64,000 nt of DNA from Bathynomus jamesi (taxonomy: Eukaryota > Arthropoda > Malacostraca > Isopoda > Cirolanidae). The position numbers were made by a program, and so were the translations under genes. Below the pieces are notes generated by a model. That model searched no databases. It worked only from the letters and a program-made list of their open reading frames with translations, and was not told where the DNA came from. Shown piece after piece: positions 21,717 through 32,339 of this stretch (position 1 is the first letter of the stretch; the number at the start of each line of letters is the position of its first letter). Location of the stretch: contig JAJOZX010000091.1 of NCBI GenBank assembly GCA_023014485.1, forward strand, positions 333,501 to 397,500, read 5' to 3'.

Positions 21717-24428
21717 TCAGGATAGTAACGTAATAGAAGTCCCTGATTTTCGTAGGGCTAATTTTGATAGTTTTGCTGATAGGATGAGAGTAGTGGACTG
21801 GGATAACTTATTTATGGGTAATGACACAAATTTGCGTTGGGTGGCGTTTAAAGAAAGTTTTAGGAATATTGAAAGGGAGTTTATTCCTCGTAGGCCCAAG
21901 CGCGTTAGAAATCGTGATAGGCCGAAGTGGTGGACTAGGGAAGTAGGCGAGTTCATAAACGAGCGTAATAGAGCGTATAGACTTAACAAGCGCAATGGCC
22001 AGGTAGCTAATTTTAATAGATATATCGAGCTTAGACGTCAGGTTAAAAGATCAGTTAGGAATGCTAAGCGTAATTTAGAGATAGTTATAGCTGCGGATAG
22101 TAAACATAATCCAAAAAAGTTTTTTGAATACGTAAATAATCGTAAGCCGGTAAAAGATAACATAGGCCCTCTAGTGGATGTAAATGGCGCTTTGGCTTCT
22201 GACGCTCAGGCGATGGCGGGTATTTTCAATAACTTTTTTGCGACAGTTTTTACCGTAGAAGACGTAAATAATGTCCCCGACGTTGACGATATCGTTCCAT
22301 TTAGTAGCGAGACTATTTTAGATGAAATAACTGTTTACGAGGCTGAGATTGCGCATTATATCGATAGGCTAAAAGTTAGCAAGGCTCCAGGCCCTGACGC
22401 TTTTTATCCCAGACATTTGAAAGATTTGAAAGACGTTATCGTAGGCCCCTTAGCGAAGATTTTTAATCAGTCACTCGAAACGGGGATTATTCCTGAAGAC
22501 TTCAAATTAGCTAACGTCACGCCTATTTTTAAAAAAGGCGACTGCGCGGTAGCTAGCAATTATAGGCCTATTAGCTTAACGTCAATTGTCGGTAAACTTT
22601 TGGAATCCGTAGTTAGGGATCGTATTATCGATCACTTAGAAAGTAGGGGTTTGATTAATAGTAGTCAGCACGGGTTTCGACGCCATAGGTCTTGTTTAAC
22701 TAATTTGTTAGAATTTTATAACGAAATAGTGTGCGAATACGATAGGCATAGGGCAGCTGACGTTATTTATTTAGATTTTAAAAAGGCGTTCGATACAGTT
22801 CCGCATAGGAGACTAATTGCGAAGGTTAAAGCGCACGGTATACGCGGTCAGGTAGCTAACTGGTTAGAAGAATGGCTTCGTGCTAGGAGGCAGAGGGTCG
22901 TAGTTAATGGTAGTGAATCGGGGTGGTTAGAGGTAGGTAGCGGTGTCCCACAGGGTTCAGTGTTAGGCCCATTGTTATTTGTAATTTACATTAACGACAT
23001 AGATGTAGGATTGACTAGTAACGTGTCAAAATTCGCGGACGATACTAAAATAGGCGGTAAGGTTGTTAACGAGGACGATAGAAATAGGATCCAAGACGAT
23101 GTAGACAGGATTATGGAGTGGACGGATAAGTGGCAGATGCAATTTAACGTAGATAAATGTAAAGTTTTGCATATAGGTTCTCGCAACAATAATTACGCGT
23201 ACACGATGGATGATAGGGAGTTAGCGAGCGTTGACGAGGAAGTAGATTTAGGCGTACGCGTAACTAAAGATTTAAAGGTTAGGAACCAGTGCCTGGAGTC
23301 TTGCGCAAAAGCTAATAGGATGTTAGGCTTCATAGCGCGTAATTTCGAATTTAAATCGAAGGATATTATATTGCCCCTTTACAAGTCCCTAGTCAGGCCT
23401 CATTTAGAATATGCCGTTCAGTTTTGGTGCCCGTACTTGCGTGAGGATATTGATAGGTTAGAAAGGGTTCAGCGTCGTGCCACGAAACTTATTCCGTCAT
23501 TGCGCAATAAGCCTTATGAAGATAGGATTAAAGAGTTAGACTTGTATTCACTCGCAACTAGAAGATTAAGGGGGGAGCTTATTGAAGTTTTCAAAATCGT
23601 TAATAACATCGATAACGTAAATTTTGACAAACTGTTCACTTTCGATAATAGTAATACTCGCAATAACGGATTTAAGTTGCGTGGCAGACGTTTCATTACT
23701 AATATCGCTAAAAACTTCTTTACGTTTAAAGTAATTGATAAATGGAATAATCTTCCCGCGTCAGTCGTTCATTCTACCAGCGTTAATATGTTTAAGAACC
23801 GTCTTGACAGACATTTTAAAAGTATTAACGTTGTTTAAAATTAAAAAAAGAAAGTTAACAACAGGAGCTCTGGTGGTGGTGCTCGAGGATGAGTCTGTTG
23901 ACGATGAATGCCAGCTTGTGACATGCCAGCGTGTGATGCCAGCAATAAAAAAAAAAAAAAAAAAATTAGACTAACACGAACGTAGATGTAGCTCGTAGCG
24001 TAAACTAACCCACTTTTTGTTTAACTGTACCTACTTTTTTTTTTTTTTTCCTTATCTCCTTTCTTTGCATGTCTGTAACACTCTCTCCTTGCATGTTTGT
24101 AGTTTGCTTGCATGGTATGACAGTGAGTTAAGACTGTGTTTGCATGGTTTGTAAGCGTTCTTATTTTACTTCTTTTCATCTTTCACCCCTCTCCTATTTT
24201 CTCCGACTATTTTTCTGACTTGTCGGCAGTGGCCGGCGGATGATGATGGTGAGACTTTTTTCCTCTTTTTCTGAATGAATGTTAACCCACGAATGATAGG
24301 TGTTGCTCCTTACTTAACCCTTTATTCACTTCTCTTAACCCCCTACTCTTTCCTTTCTCTCGGGCTAGCCTTAGAGTGGATCTTAGGGTCTTTGTTAGCC
24401 TTAGCTTCTGTAGATCTGTAGATGTCTT
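21717..24428 (+). mobile_element. CR1-like LINE, 5'-truncated, inserted in the hAT
   Basis: A 2.7-kb insertion bounded by hAT coding sequence on both sides. It begins within the linker between endonuclease and reverse transcriptase, so the 5' part is missing. The 3' UTR (23839-24428) has an internal poly-A near 23946 and ends in TCTGTAGA repeated twice, like the short 3' repeats of CR1 elements. No long target duplication, as is usual for CR1. Confidence 0.85.
21721..23838 (+). CDS. CR1-like LINE reverse transcriptase, open reading frame, 5'-truncated
   Basis: About 705 uninterrupted residues. Order: linker (PKWWTREVGEFINERNRAYR), then RT motifs KAPGPDAFYP, IFKKGDCAVASNYRPISLTS, YLDFKKAFDTVPHRRLI, VPQGSVLGPLLFVIYINDID, KFADDTKIGG (catalytic ADD intact), and DKCKVLHIG. 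The thumb follows (LYKSLVRPHLEYAVQFWCPY) and then the C-terminus WNNLPASVVHSTSVNMFKNR. It makes cDNA by target-primed reverse transcription. The endonuclease is missing. The frame stays open upstream to a chance ATG at 21607, but those residues are antisense hAT sequence and not part of the protein. The intact frame suggests recent insertion. Confidence 0.9.
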   Translation, partial: DSNVIEVPDFRRANFDSFADRMRVVDWDNLFMGNDTNLRWVAFKESFRNIEREFIPRRPKRVRNRDRPKWWTREVGEFINERNRAYRLNKRNGQVANFNRYIELRRQVKRSVRNAKRNLEIVIAADSKHNPKKFFEYVNNRKPVKDNIGPLVDVNGALASDAQAMAGIFNNFFATVFTVEDVNNVPDVDDIVPFSSETILDEITVYEAEIAHYIDRLKVSKAPGPDAFYPRHLKDLKDVIVGPLAKIFNQSLETGIIPEDFKLANVTPIFKKGDCAVASNYRPISLTSIVGKLLESVVRDRIIDHLESRGLINSSQHGFRRHRSCLTNLLEFYNEIVCEYDRHRAADVIYLDFKKAFDTVPHRRLIAKVKAHGIRGQVANWLEEWLRARRQRVVVNGSESGWLEVGSGVPQGSVLGPLLFVIYINDIDVGLTSNVSKFADDTKIGGKVVNEDDRNRIQDDVDRIMEWTDKWQMQFNVDKCKVLHIGSRNNNYAYTMDDRELASVDEEVDLGVRVTKDLKVRNQCLESCAKANRMLGFIARNFEFKSKDIILPLYKSLVRPHLEYAVQFWCPYLREDIDRLERVQRRATKLIPSLRNKPYEDRIKELDLYSLATRRLRGELIEVFKIVNNIDNVNFDKLFTFDNSNTRNNGFKLRGRRFITNIAKNFFTFKVIDKWNNLPASVVHSTSVNMFKNRLDRHFKSINVV

Positions 24429-25406
24429 TTAATAACTGATAACAAACAGTTTGTCAATATTTCCGATGTTTCACCAGGAACTGACTGAAAGTCTAAGTTT
24501 TACTTTTATTCCTTGTTCTGGTAAAAAATATCGCACAACAAAAGGTATAATTTTTATTTCTTTTCTGTTGGAAGCATCAATTGTTATGCTCACAAAATTT
24601 GACTTACTTAAATCTTCATGAAGTTCGTCGATAGTCATTGGTGTAATCGCATTTAGAATGATAGCCTCACACTTCGTTCTGGCAAGACCAAACTTTGGTT
24701 CAAAGAACTTAGAGATTAATTTAGAAGAACAATCAGCTGTTTTGAAGCTTAGATCGTGAACAACAGTATGAAATGCAAAAGTTGCTTCTTTGGCGGCTAT
24801 TAACAAATCTTTGTCAACTGCTTCAGTGCTTTTAAAGAATGATAGAAGTGTTGAAGAACTAGCGGCTGCTGTCAAGCTAGCTTTATGTTTGGCACATTTC
24901 AAATGTTCTTTTATGTCAGCACGCCCACCATGAGAAACTGAGAATTCAGACAAACATTGTGTACATTTAACCCTATCAGCTTGGCCACAAACTTTTTTCA
25001 AGAACGTGTAATCTTTCTGTAATTCATCGTTAAATTTACAGCTTCTTTTCGGCATTGCGACTAACTGAAATAAAAAGATGAAATATTTGATACAAACTCA
25101 CTGAAATATACTACACGGACAAAATAATGCACCTATGCAATTAGAGACTACACAACCACACGGACATGTGCCATACTGAGACTGACATCAGCCAGCTGGC
25201 GGCCGAAGCGGACACTACAAACATAGACGTGTACAGTGTTACCAATTTTTTTAAATTTATCTTTAAATTTCTTCTGCTTTTTATATTTCTCTGTTTTTAT
25301 TTTATTTTTATTCTCGCGTTTTTTCTGACCGGGACAAAATGACAAACTGACCGGGACGCCGGGACCGGACCTTCAAAACGGGACGTATGGTAAGCCTACC
25401 TATAAA

Positions 25407-26299
25407 TGATCTTGCAGGCGTAGGCCTGAGGTGCTGAATATCTCTTGTAGACTGTAGGCGGGCCTGAAGATGATCGGGCCTACTAGATTCTTGTTGACGG
25501 CAGTTTCAGGAAGCGGTGAAAGCTGACCAGAGGTGAAGTGATTGGAGTTTGTAGCTTCACCGCCGAGACACGTGATGTACTTTGAGGATGTCTTCTCGTA
25601 GCGTTGAGCTTTGCCGGTGGTCCTCGAGGATGTTTGATAACCGGGTGAGGGGTTATTAGGAGACCAAGGGAAACGCCTGTTGCAGTTGTGGTTTGTAAGT
25701 GATGCTTTGTTTCTTGAATGGGAATGTTGAAGTGAGCCTTGGTCTTGAGCCGGCTAAAGCTGATGCTGGGTGACGGCGTGTTGAGTAGTCTTACGAATGG
25801 ACGCACGAAAGAAATGATTTGTTTGTTTTTTCTGTTTAAGGTGCTTCAACCCTGCTGGATTATTGACACCATTTTTTTTTTTGACTCCACGAAGGGAGAT
25901 AGAAAAGGAAGAAAGAAAGAGAAGAGAAGGATAGTAATGAATGTTTGTTTGTTTTGTTTTTTTCTGTTTAAGGTGCTTTCAACCCTGCTGGATTATTGAC
26001 ACCATTTTTTTTTTTTTTTTTTGTAGAGAAAGGTGGTGAAGGAAGTAGTAGAAGAAAGGGATGAATCAATGATTATAATTTATGTTTGTAATGAGGTCGA
26101 GTGCCAGTGAACTGCGCCTTATATAACCTTGGGAAACTTCGAATCCCTCAGTTCGAGGCTAGCGTCATTGCTTGAAACCGTCTTGAGTTTTCTTTGTTCC
26201 TCGACACCACGTGTGTTTTAAGAATGTTTGAAAAGTGGCGGTGAAATGAATTCCTATGGCTGTTCGTTGTCTGTTTTCTATCTGTAGTTGTCTGTTCCG
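25407..26299. repeat. Unassigned repeat-like DNA with a ~128-bp tandem duplication
   Basis: Two copies of a block ending in AACCCTGCTGGATTATTGAC, ACCATTTTTTTTT lie at about 25816-25882 and 25943-26022. The rest has no supportable gene. It may be the right part of the repeat that begins at 19251, since TA tracts bound both. Confidence 0.55.
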
Positions 26300-26300
26300 C

Positions 26301-26328
<28 letters not shown>
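26300..26328. repeat. (TA)n microsatellite
   Basis: About 14 TA units. Confidence 0.92.
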
Positions 26329-26331
<3 letters not shown>

Positions 26332-26362
26332 GATGAATTTCACAATTAAACACGTGAAATGT

Positions 26363-26416
26363 ATTCAGAAGTAAACCTCGTCATTCCCTGACGAGGTGTA
26401 CTTCTGAATACACAAA
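26363..26416. repeat. Hairpin, ~23-bp stem
   Basis: GTATTCAGAAGTAAACCTCG and its near complement CGAGGTGTACTTCTGAATAC flank a 5-bp TTCCC loop region. No role is evident. Confidence 0.75.
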
Positions 26417-26475
26417 AGACCTTGGAATAATTGTTTTTCCTTGTGGTTTACATTTTATATATATATATATATTAT

Positions 26476-27593
26476 CAGTGGTGGGCACCGTTAACCAAAA
26501 AGTTAACTTCGTTAACCGCTAATCCGTTAACCAAAAAGTTAACTTCGTTAACCGTTAATCCGTTAATTCGTTAAACATGTAACGGAAGTTACCGATAAAC
26601 CGTTAACGTTAACTTTTATTATAAAAAAAATAAAAAACAATATATATATATAATTTAATTTTCCCTCTTCTTCTCGTTCTCCATTTTGTCCATAAGATGC
26701 ATGTTGCCCTTCATGAAAATTAGCATATCAAAGTTTTCATCAGACAGGATGATCTCTTGGCCCTCAGGATGTTCTTGCCCATAGAGAACAAACGCTCCAC
26801 TGCAGTACTGGAGGGGATGGCTGTGTTGAACTTGATGAACAAGTCCACCAACACTTGCTCACCCAAGAAGGCAGCATCTGTCAGCAAGTCCTTGGAGTTG
26901 GTCTCCAGCCAGGTCTTGACCAAGTGGTACCTAGAAGTACCGCCAGGACATAAAGGGTTAAGGTGAAAACGCTCCCATTGTAAGACATCAATTGACTTAA
27001 TTTATGTCATCAAAGTGACATGAGAATTGAAATCTTACCTGATCAGTTTTATGGTTCTTGAAATGTATCAAGGAGACTACTAATAAGGTACTCACAGACA
27101 TATTATAAATATACATGACTTACTTGACAACGATTATTTTTAAATATTCACTAGCACAAACATGTTGCGCCAGAGACAGACTGCAAATGAAACGAATGTA
27201 GTTATTTGTTGTAATTGTTACATATATATTATTGAAAGTGCCTTAAAATGCTCGTGATATTTCTTGAAAGAAGTTGAAACATTCAACTCAAATGGCAAAT
27301 CTTTCCGCCTGATTTTACAGTCGACCATGTTTTGCTCAAACCAATGCCATAAATAACTATTAACAGTGGCGGATTAATTGCGCACCTGCTCAGCACTGAA
27401 AATAATATAAACTTTTAAACGTTTATTTATGAATTTTTTGGGTTAACGGACTTGAGTTAACGGAAGTTAAATGTAACGGAAGTTAATTAGTCCGATAATG
27501 ATTTTCAAAGTTAACTTAAAAGTTAAATCGTTAACGAAAAAGTTAACTTCGTTAATTAACGATTAACGAATTAACGGTTTGTGCCCAGCTTTG
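26476..27593 (-). mobile_element. hAT element, internally deleted, CGTTAA subterminal arrays
   Basis: Left end CAGTGGTGGGCACCGTTAAC, right end the complement of CAAAGCTGGGCACAAACCGT. Flanks TATATTAT are identical at 26468-26475 and 27594-27601 (8 bp, though in AT repeat). Many CGTTAAC/GTTAAC motifs lie within 130 bp of each end. At 1118 bp it keeps only the end of a transposase. Confidence 0.85.
26690..26923 (-). pseudogene. hAT transposase C-terminal fragment
   Basis: The minus strand reads VDLFIKFNTAIPSSTAVERL, then FSMGKNILRAKRSS. This is the hAT dimerisation motif (family pattern P.SS..ERLFS). A frameshift after RSS moves into a continuing frame ENFDMLIFMKGNMHLMD. The rest of the transposase is deleted. 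Confidence 0.82.
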
Positions 27594-27601
27594 TATATTA
27601 T

Positions 27602-28255
27602 AATATATATATATATATAATATTATATATATCAGCACTTGTATTTCTCTTGTATTTTCCTTCACGATTAGATGCTTCTAATACTTAAGTTAAATAATTG
27701 TTGCTTGTTTGCGTTGAAAACGGGACTTGCGTTCGATTACTTTTCCAGACGAACCCTTCATAAGTGTGCATATTCATTCGAAATTCCATTTTAAAAGTAC
27801 AACGTGGCTTCCGCAAGGGGCTGGACCATACTCCCATGAGAAATATATTCGTATCGCGCGGAACTCTTTTATCGCAGACAAACTTCAGGGACAGATTTTT
27901 TACAGTTTGCGGAGCAACAAACGGGGTGAACCACGCGAAGTTCACTTCTTTCTATTTGTGTACCAAGACGAATGCACTGAAGTTGACACATTTATTGGCA
28001 ATACTTTCCTCCCGCCTGATATGTGCCTGGATGCTTGGAGATTTCGGCAAATTAAATTTTCTTTGCTTGTTTCTGCCCTTTTTTTTTTCTTGGGGGTGTT
28101 TTGGGGGTTTCGGGTGGGTGAAGCGTAACCTATTGGGATAGGGACTGTAAGTCTATTTATTCCTTTTCTTTTCTTTGTTAAGTTAGTCTCGATTTGTTTG
28201 GAACTTTACTGTATATGATTATAATGTTGAAACTTAGGAAATAGGATTGTCAACA

Positions 28256-28256
<1 letters not shown>
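27602..28256. other. Unassigned DNA with an unrecognised ORF at 27727-28128
   Basis: A 133-residue open frame at 27727-28128 (+) has no motif I recognise; an overlapping frame is also open. G/T-rich sequence follows (28080-28130). It may be the 3' end of a retroelement, but I cannot support a call. Confidence 0.35.

Positions 28257-28348
<92 letters not shown>
28257..28348. repeat. (CT)n then (TA)n compound microsatellite
   Basis: (CT)n 28257-28307 and (TA)n 28308-28348. Confidence 0.95.
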
Positions 28349-28352
<4 letters not shown>

Positions 28353-28785
28353 TAATGACAAAGAATGCTGTTAGTCACCGAGTATATTTATAGGAAACTA
28401 AATTTGTTTCTCGAGAACAAAAAAAAAAAAAAAGTTGTTCAAAGTTCGATATATTTATTTTCATCTTTAAAATTCTCTTATTTGCGAGTTCGAACAGAGG
28501 TTTATATTGTGGTATAAATGAAGTTGTGAGGGGGGGGGATAAAAGGATAGATGGGGGGGGGGGTGAGGGATATGGCCTGTAATGGAACAAAAGAAACAAA
28601 CGTCGGTATAAGATTCATTTTAAGGGGTCTGAATCGAGCAGCAGTGGTCAGGAGAAAAAATTTTTTTTTTTTTTTTTTTAAAAGGCTTTTGAAGAACATT
28701 CCGAGAAGAGTTGTTGAAAGGAATTTTGAAATTTAAGGTTTATTTATGTTTAATTAATGTTGTTGTTTTTTTTAACTGGTAATTC

Positions 28786-28828
<43 letters not shown>

Positions 28829-28943
28829 GAAAGGAATTACTCGTACTTTTAGTTTGGAAATGTTTAAAATAAACTTTTTTATTTCCATTTTCGGGTATAA
28901 TTTAGATTTGGTTTACTGGGTTTACTTAGGTATGACAAAAGTA
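28349..28943. other. Unassigned DNA with homopolymer runs
   Basis: A15 near 28420, G runs at 28531-28562, T runs at 28661-28679 and 28790-28824. No gene. Confidence 0.6.
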
Positions 28944-29240
28944 CAGGGTGTTCAGTGTTCTGTTAGCTGCTTTTTTTTTTGTTACCTCGTGAAATATGTG
29001 GGATAATGGTGATTATAGTCATCTGATATTTATTTATTTATTTAAATGTGAACAGGTTTAACATATTTACTCCTCATTTACATATCCAGAGGATCGGTGT
29101 GAGAACCATCATTCTTATGGCAGACAATAATCCGTCGCGGTGTTTGGTGTGACACCCTCCTTAACATGGATGGAGTGATCAAGAGAAACGCATCACCGAC
29201 TGCTCGTTTCAGCTCCTCTGTTGTACGATATTTCTATTTT
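28944..29240 (-). mobile_element. Truncated mariner-type element
   Basis: Begins with CAGGGTGTTCAGTGTTCTGT, a mariner-type end preceded by TA. It holds the transposase C-terminus on the minus strand. The other end is missing. Confidence 0.6.
29078..29239 (-). pseudogene. Transposase C-terminal fragment (mariner-type)
   Basis: The minus strand reads RTTEELKRAVGDAFLLITPS, MLRRVSH and CHKNDGSHTDPLDM, then stop. This matches the helical tail and G.H.E-like terminus of the other DD41D-like copies here, though the end is divergent. No catalytic residue is left. Confidence 0.62.
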
Positions 29241-29456
29241 GCAAATTTCACCTTTACAAATACGTATTGTAAGGAATAAACTTAGAAGTAACAGAACATC
29301 GTGGACACTCCGTACGCTGATTACAGAGTTAATTATTAACCAAATTATATTGACGTTCTTCACCTTCTTAATGGAGTTTATTAACAGATTTCATCAATAA
29401 TTAGAAAATAATTATAAATAAATTTTGTAGTCTTTATTGACATTAAATAAAAGAGG

Positions 29457-29610
29457 TTCCAATTCTTCTTCTTCCGCAGCTTATTATCCCATCTTTACAT
29501 GGGGTCGCTGTTTTTGGTTCGTCTTCTCCACTCTCCTCTGTCGTATACCACGTCCTCCTCCAAGTCCTTCTCCCTGATGTCCGCCACCACACACAGGTTC
29601 CAATTAAAAG
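29457..29610 (-). pseudogene. LINE C-terminus and 3' tail
   Basis: The minus strand gives DIREKDLEEDVVYDRGEWRR, RTKNSDPM, stop. The D-R-x-x-W-R-R-R-T..DPM ending is typical of RTE/L1-like reverse transcriptases of invertebrates. A 3' hairpin-like GACCCCATG...GATGGGATAATAAG follows. Different family from the other LINEs here. Confidence 0.68.
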
Positions 29611-29799
29611 GTATTAATGGCTAATCTGATCAAAATTACTCCTTTATCCGAAAAAATAAATGGAATTAACGATAATAATAACTTTTTAGTTAATAACTGA
29701 TAAATCCTTTATTGATCAGATAAATATTATCACAAATTTACAGTTTTTGTCTTTTAGCAATAATTCTAATATGGGATAGGCAATTGTTATTGGACTATT

Positions 29800-29860
29800 T
29801 ATTTTTTATTTAATTTGACCTTTAAGCCTCGGGCTTTACTGGGCTCTCGTATTAATTTTT
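29800..29860 (-). pseudogene. LINE 3' UTR scrap
   Basis: Matches the 3' UTR shared by the LINEs at 5669 and 59958 (CTTTACTGGGCTC block). An opposite-orientation scrap of the same block lies at 36120-36155. Confidence 0.6.
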
Positions 29861-30154
29861 TTATCACATAAAAAAAAGTTTTGAAATTATAAACTTGAGA
29901 TTTAACCCTTAATAGCAAAATCATGGGTCAGAAAAGAATTGCGTGTCGGGTCTGTGGGACTCGTGAATTTCTTCTATCCAGAGTTAAACACATTTTTCAG
30001 GTACAACTTTTTTTTATTTGCGATGTTCAAAATGTTCAGTGTTCTAAATTTTAAAAAAAATGTAAATATTCTTACATTTAATACACAATTACGACTAAAA
30101 AAAATGTGTTCCAAAACTGAGACTTTTTATGAAAATTGGAGAATACAAATGTAA

Positions 30155-30159
<5 letters not shown>

Positions 30160-30221
<62 letters not shown>

Positions 30222-30228
30222 ATATATA
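30160..30228. repeat. (TA)n-(TG)n microsatellite
   Basis: About 21 TA units followed by 9 TG units and a short TA tract. Confidence 0.95.
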
Positions 30229-30293
30229 ATTTTAAAATGTGTTACTTTAAATAACATCGTAATTATTATGATTTGTACAATAATATTTAACGT

Positions 30294-30703
30294 ATATTGG
30301 GGCGTATAAGTCTACGGTCCAGGTTAATCGATCCCCTAACTTTCAATTTCAGATTTAGATTTTAGCCTATTCTGGGTGTTTAAGTCGACCACCAACTTGC
30401 CAACATAAAACAGTAAAACTTTGTAAAAACCTTGTAAAAATTAGTTATTATATCCTTCATAAGTTCATTATATATATCCTGAGATACATTTGCGAGTGCT
30501 TCGTCATATGGATCCAATTCAGATGTTGACCAAAAGCGAGCTAATGCGGGACTGAGGACCAATGACAGGTAGACCTGTCTTTAATTAAATACAAGCTAAA
30601 ATTGAAAGTGGAAGGTTAATTTTTTAGACTGGGCCTATAAGTCGACTCCCTACTTTAGGGGCATAATTTTAAGCTTAAAATACCGACTTATACGCCCCAA
30701 TAT
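30294..30703. mobile_element. MITE with TATTGGGGCGTATAAGTC ends
   Basis: Left end TATTGGGGCGTATAAGTC (from 30295) and its exact complement at 30686-30703. Motifs GTCGAC and AAGTCGAC occur inside. A 60-residue minus-strand ORF (30380-30562) has no recognised motif. The TA-rich flanks suggest a pogo/Tc1-type element, but this is uncertain. Confidence 0.72.
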
Positions 30704-30807
30704 GAGTAATATTTACAAGTTACAAACCGTTCAACGTCAAACCGTCCAAAACATTAATCGCCAGTGATCGGTTTCCATCCCCTAAACTTGCTGACATTCA
30801 CTCTACT

Positions 30808-30978
30808 ATAAGTGGAGCAGCTCCAGGCTTCAGCTCCAGCTCCAAGTTCCGGAGCATTCCCATAGGTCTGGCTCCAGCTCCACAATCTCAGCTCCGTTCC
30901 GGCTCCGGAGCAGAGTTTAAACAATTGGCCTGCTCCGCTCCGGCTCCTGGCTCCGGAGCCGGAGCACTACCAACCCTA
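30808..30978. mobile_element. hAT-type remnant with GGCTCC arrays
   Basis: Dense CAGCTCC/GGCTCC/GGAGC motifs, ending in GGAGCACTACCAACCCT. That is a hAT-like end (complement AGGGTTGGTAGTGCTCC). The left end is diverged. Confidence 0.6.
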
Positions 30979-31030
30979 CAAATCATTTGTTTTCTAATGT
31001 CGTAAAAACCGGGAAAATGTTTGTTTCCAG

Positions 31031-31888
31031 CAGGGCTGTGGAGTCGGTGATAAAATTTGCCGACTCCAACTCCGACTCCGACTCCAAAAATTTTAACATT
31101 CCGACTCCGACTCCAGAAATCTGACTTGCATAATTACGACTCCGACTCCGATGGAATGTTAAGGCCAAATTGATTACGATTAGTTTTATTAGGCCAATGG
31201 AGATTCATAAACAAGGCATTTCGTCACCACCACATGACTCATCAGGGTACTTAGTGGCTATAACTATGCCTTAATGGCTTTTTTTCTCTTTATTAAAAAA
31301 TTACACTAAATCCCAAAATACAAACTGATTGAAGCTTAAACAAAATAAGATTATTATTGGTTTAACAAATTAATAAGATGTTTTTGTATTATAAACATCC
31401 GTAACAAAATGTACTAACCTAAACTGAATTTTAAAAAAAAAGGATCGCTTCCATTAAATCTTCTTTCAGCGATGCTTATCAAAATTATCAAATTGAAATC
31501 TGAAAAAGATTTAGGGTTGCTAGAACAAAATTTTTAAATTTCCTTATTATTAATTATGTTAATTAATTAATTATAATCCTTATTAATTATAAGCAACTAT
31601 ATTTATATATTATTTATATTTATATATTTATATATTTATATATTATATATTTATATATTATATATTATATATTATATTATATATTAAAACATTAGGTTAA
31701 ATCTATTTTATTCATAAAATTGAGCTAGGCCTAGGCCTAGGCTGCTATGGTTATAATTGAAGGATTTGCACCGACTCCGACTCCGACTCCGACTCCATCC
31801 AACTATGCACTTCCGACTCCGACTCCACTCAAAATTGACCGACTCCACGACTCCGACTCCTGACTCCGCCTCCGACTCCACAGCCCTG
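31031..31888. mobile_element. hAT MITE with GACTCC subterminal arrays
   Basis: Ends CAGGGCTGTGGAGTCGG and its exact complement. Perfect 8-bp duplications GTTTCCAG at 31023-31030 and 31889-31896. Arrays of GACTCC/ACTCCG fill the first ~120 and last ~125 bp. The 600-bp interior is AT-rich with no ORF. Confidence 0.94.
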
Positions 31889-31896
31889 GTTTCCAG

Positions 31897-32339
31897 TGGT
31901 GCGAAACACCACTGGATATGGCAAAATCAGTTTACTGATACTGAAAACTGGTTAATATATGTTAAAAACAAACGTAAATTTGATATTAAAAAATAGTTAG
32001 TTAATAATAATAATAATAATAATAATCTGTTTTGTAGGTAAGAATATTATCGTAGAAATTTTTGTACCATTGTTACAATAGAAAGTTCACTTCTTCGGAA
32101 CTTAATTATGGTTTTTCAGCTAATCTAGTCTAACCTAACCAAGCCCTAAGTAACCTAACCTAGCGTAACTTTAACCTAATCGTTCATTTATTATTTAACA
32201 TTGATGAATAGGCGATAGTTATTATTAATTAATTAAAAAAAATCAATTATTAATTAAATATTTATGAGAGATATTTAAATTTTATAAATTCATTCAAAAA
32301 CATTTTCTTCACCGTAACTCTACAGTTACTGTTTTTATT
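31897..32339. other. Unassigned AT-rich DNA
   Basis: Holds (AAT)n at 32010-32030 and a CTAACCTAACC-rich stretch at 32110-32180, resembling 35790-35830. No gene. Confidence 0.55.

Larger units (their letters stand above)
20450..25055 (-). pseudogene. hAT transposase interrupted by LINE insertion
   Basis: Would cut and insert the element; hAT enzymes use a zinc finger plus an RNase-H-like DDE core. The minus strand starts at 25055 with MPKRSCKFNDELQK, then a Cys/His finger (CTQCLSEF...HLKCAKHKASL). It continues to 24471 and, after a frameshift, PGETSEILTNCLLSVI at about 24430. The LINE then intervenes. The frame resumes near 21704 with INNLNDDLSKKVVGFCGDN, then CGAHIVHNCLQTAV and GNTRFLSLLPAIERIL. 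After frameshifts near 21080 and 20770 it ends in the hAT dimerisation region, LPGTSAPVERVFSVMNNVW (20700-20640). The join across the LINE, LLSVI/NNLND, is seamless. Frameshifts show it was already decaying, or has decayed since. Confidence 0.88.
20290..25398 (-). mobile_element. hAT transposon, complete ends, split by a LINE
   Basis: The ends are TAGGCTTACCATA and its exact complement (20290-20302, 25386-25398), with perfect 8-bp direct duplications CCTATAAA at 20282-20289 and 25399-25406. Subtracting the LINE at 21717-24428 leaves about 2.4 kb, normal for an autonomous hAT. CCGGGAC motifs recur just inside both ends (one on the left, several on the right). The transposase runs on the minus strand. 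Confidence 0.9.

Noticed and set aside
21607..21720. Upstream extension of the LINE frame to an ATG
   Set aside because: These 38 codons are antisense to the hAT transposase on the other strand; the LINE begins at about 21717.
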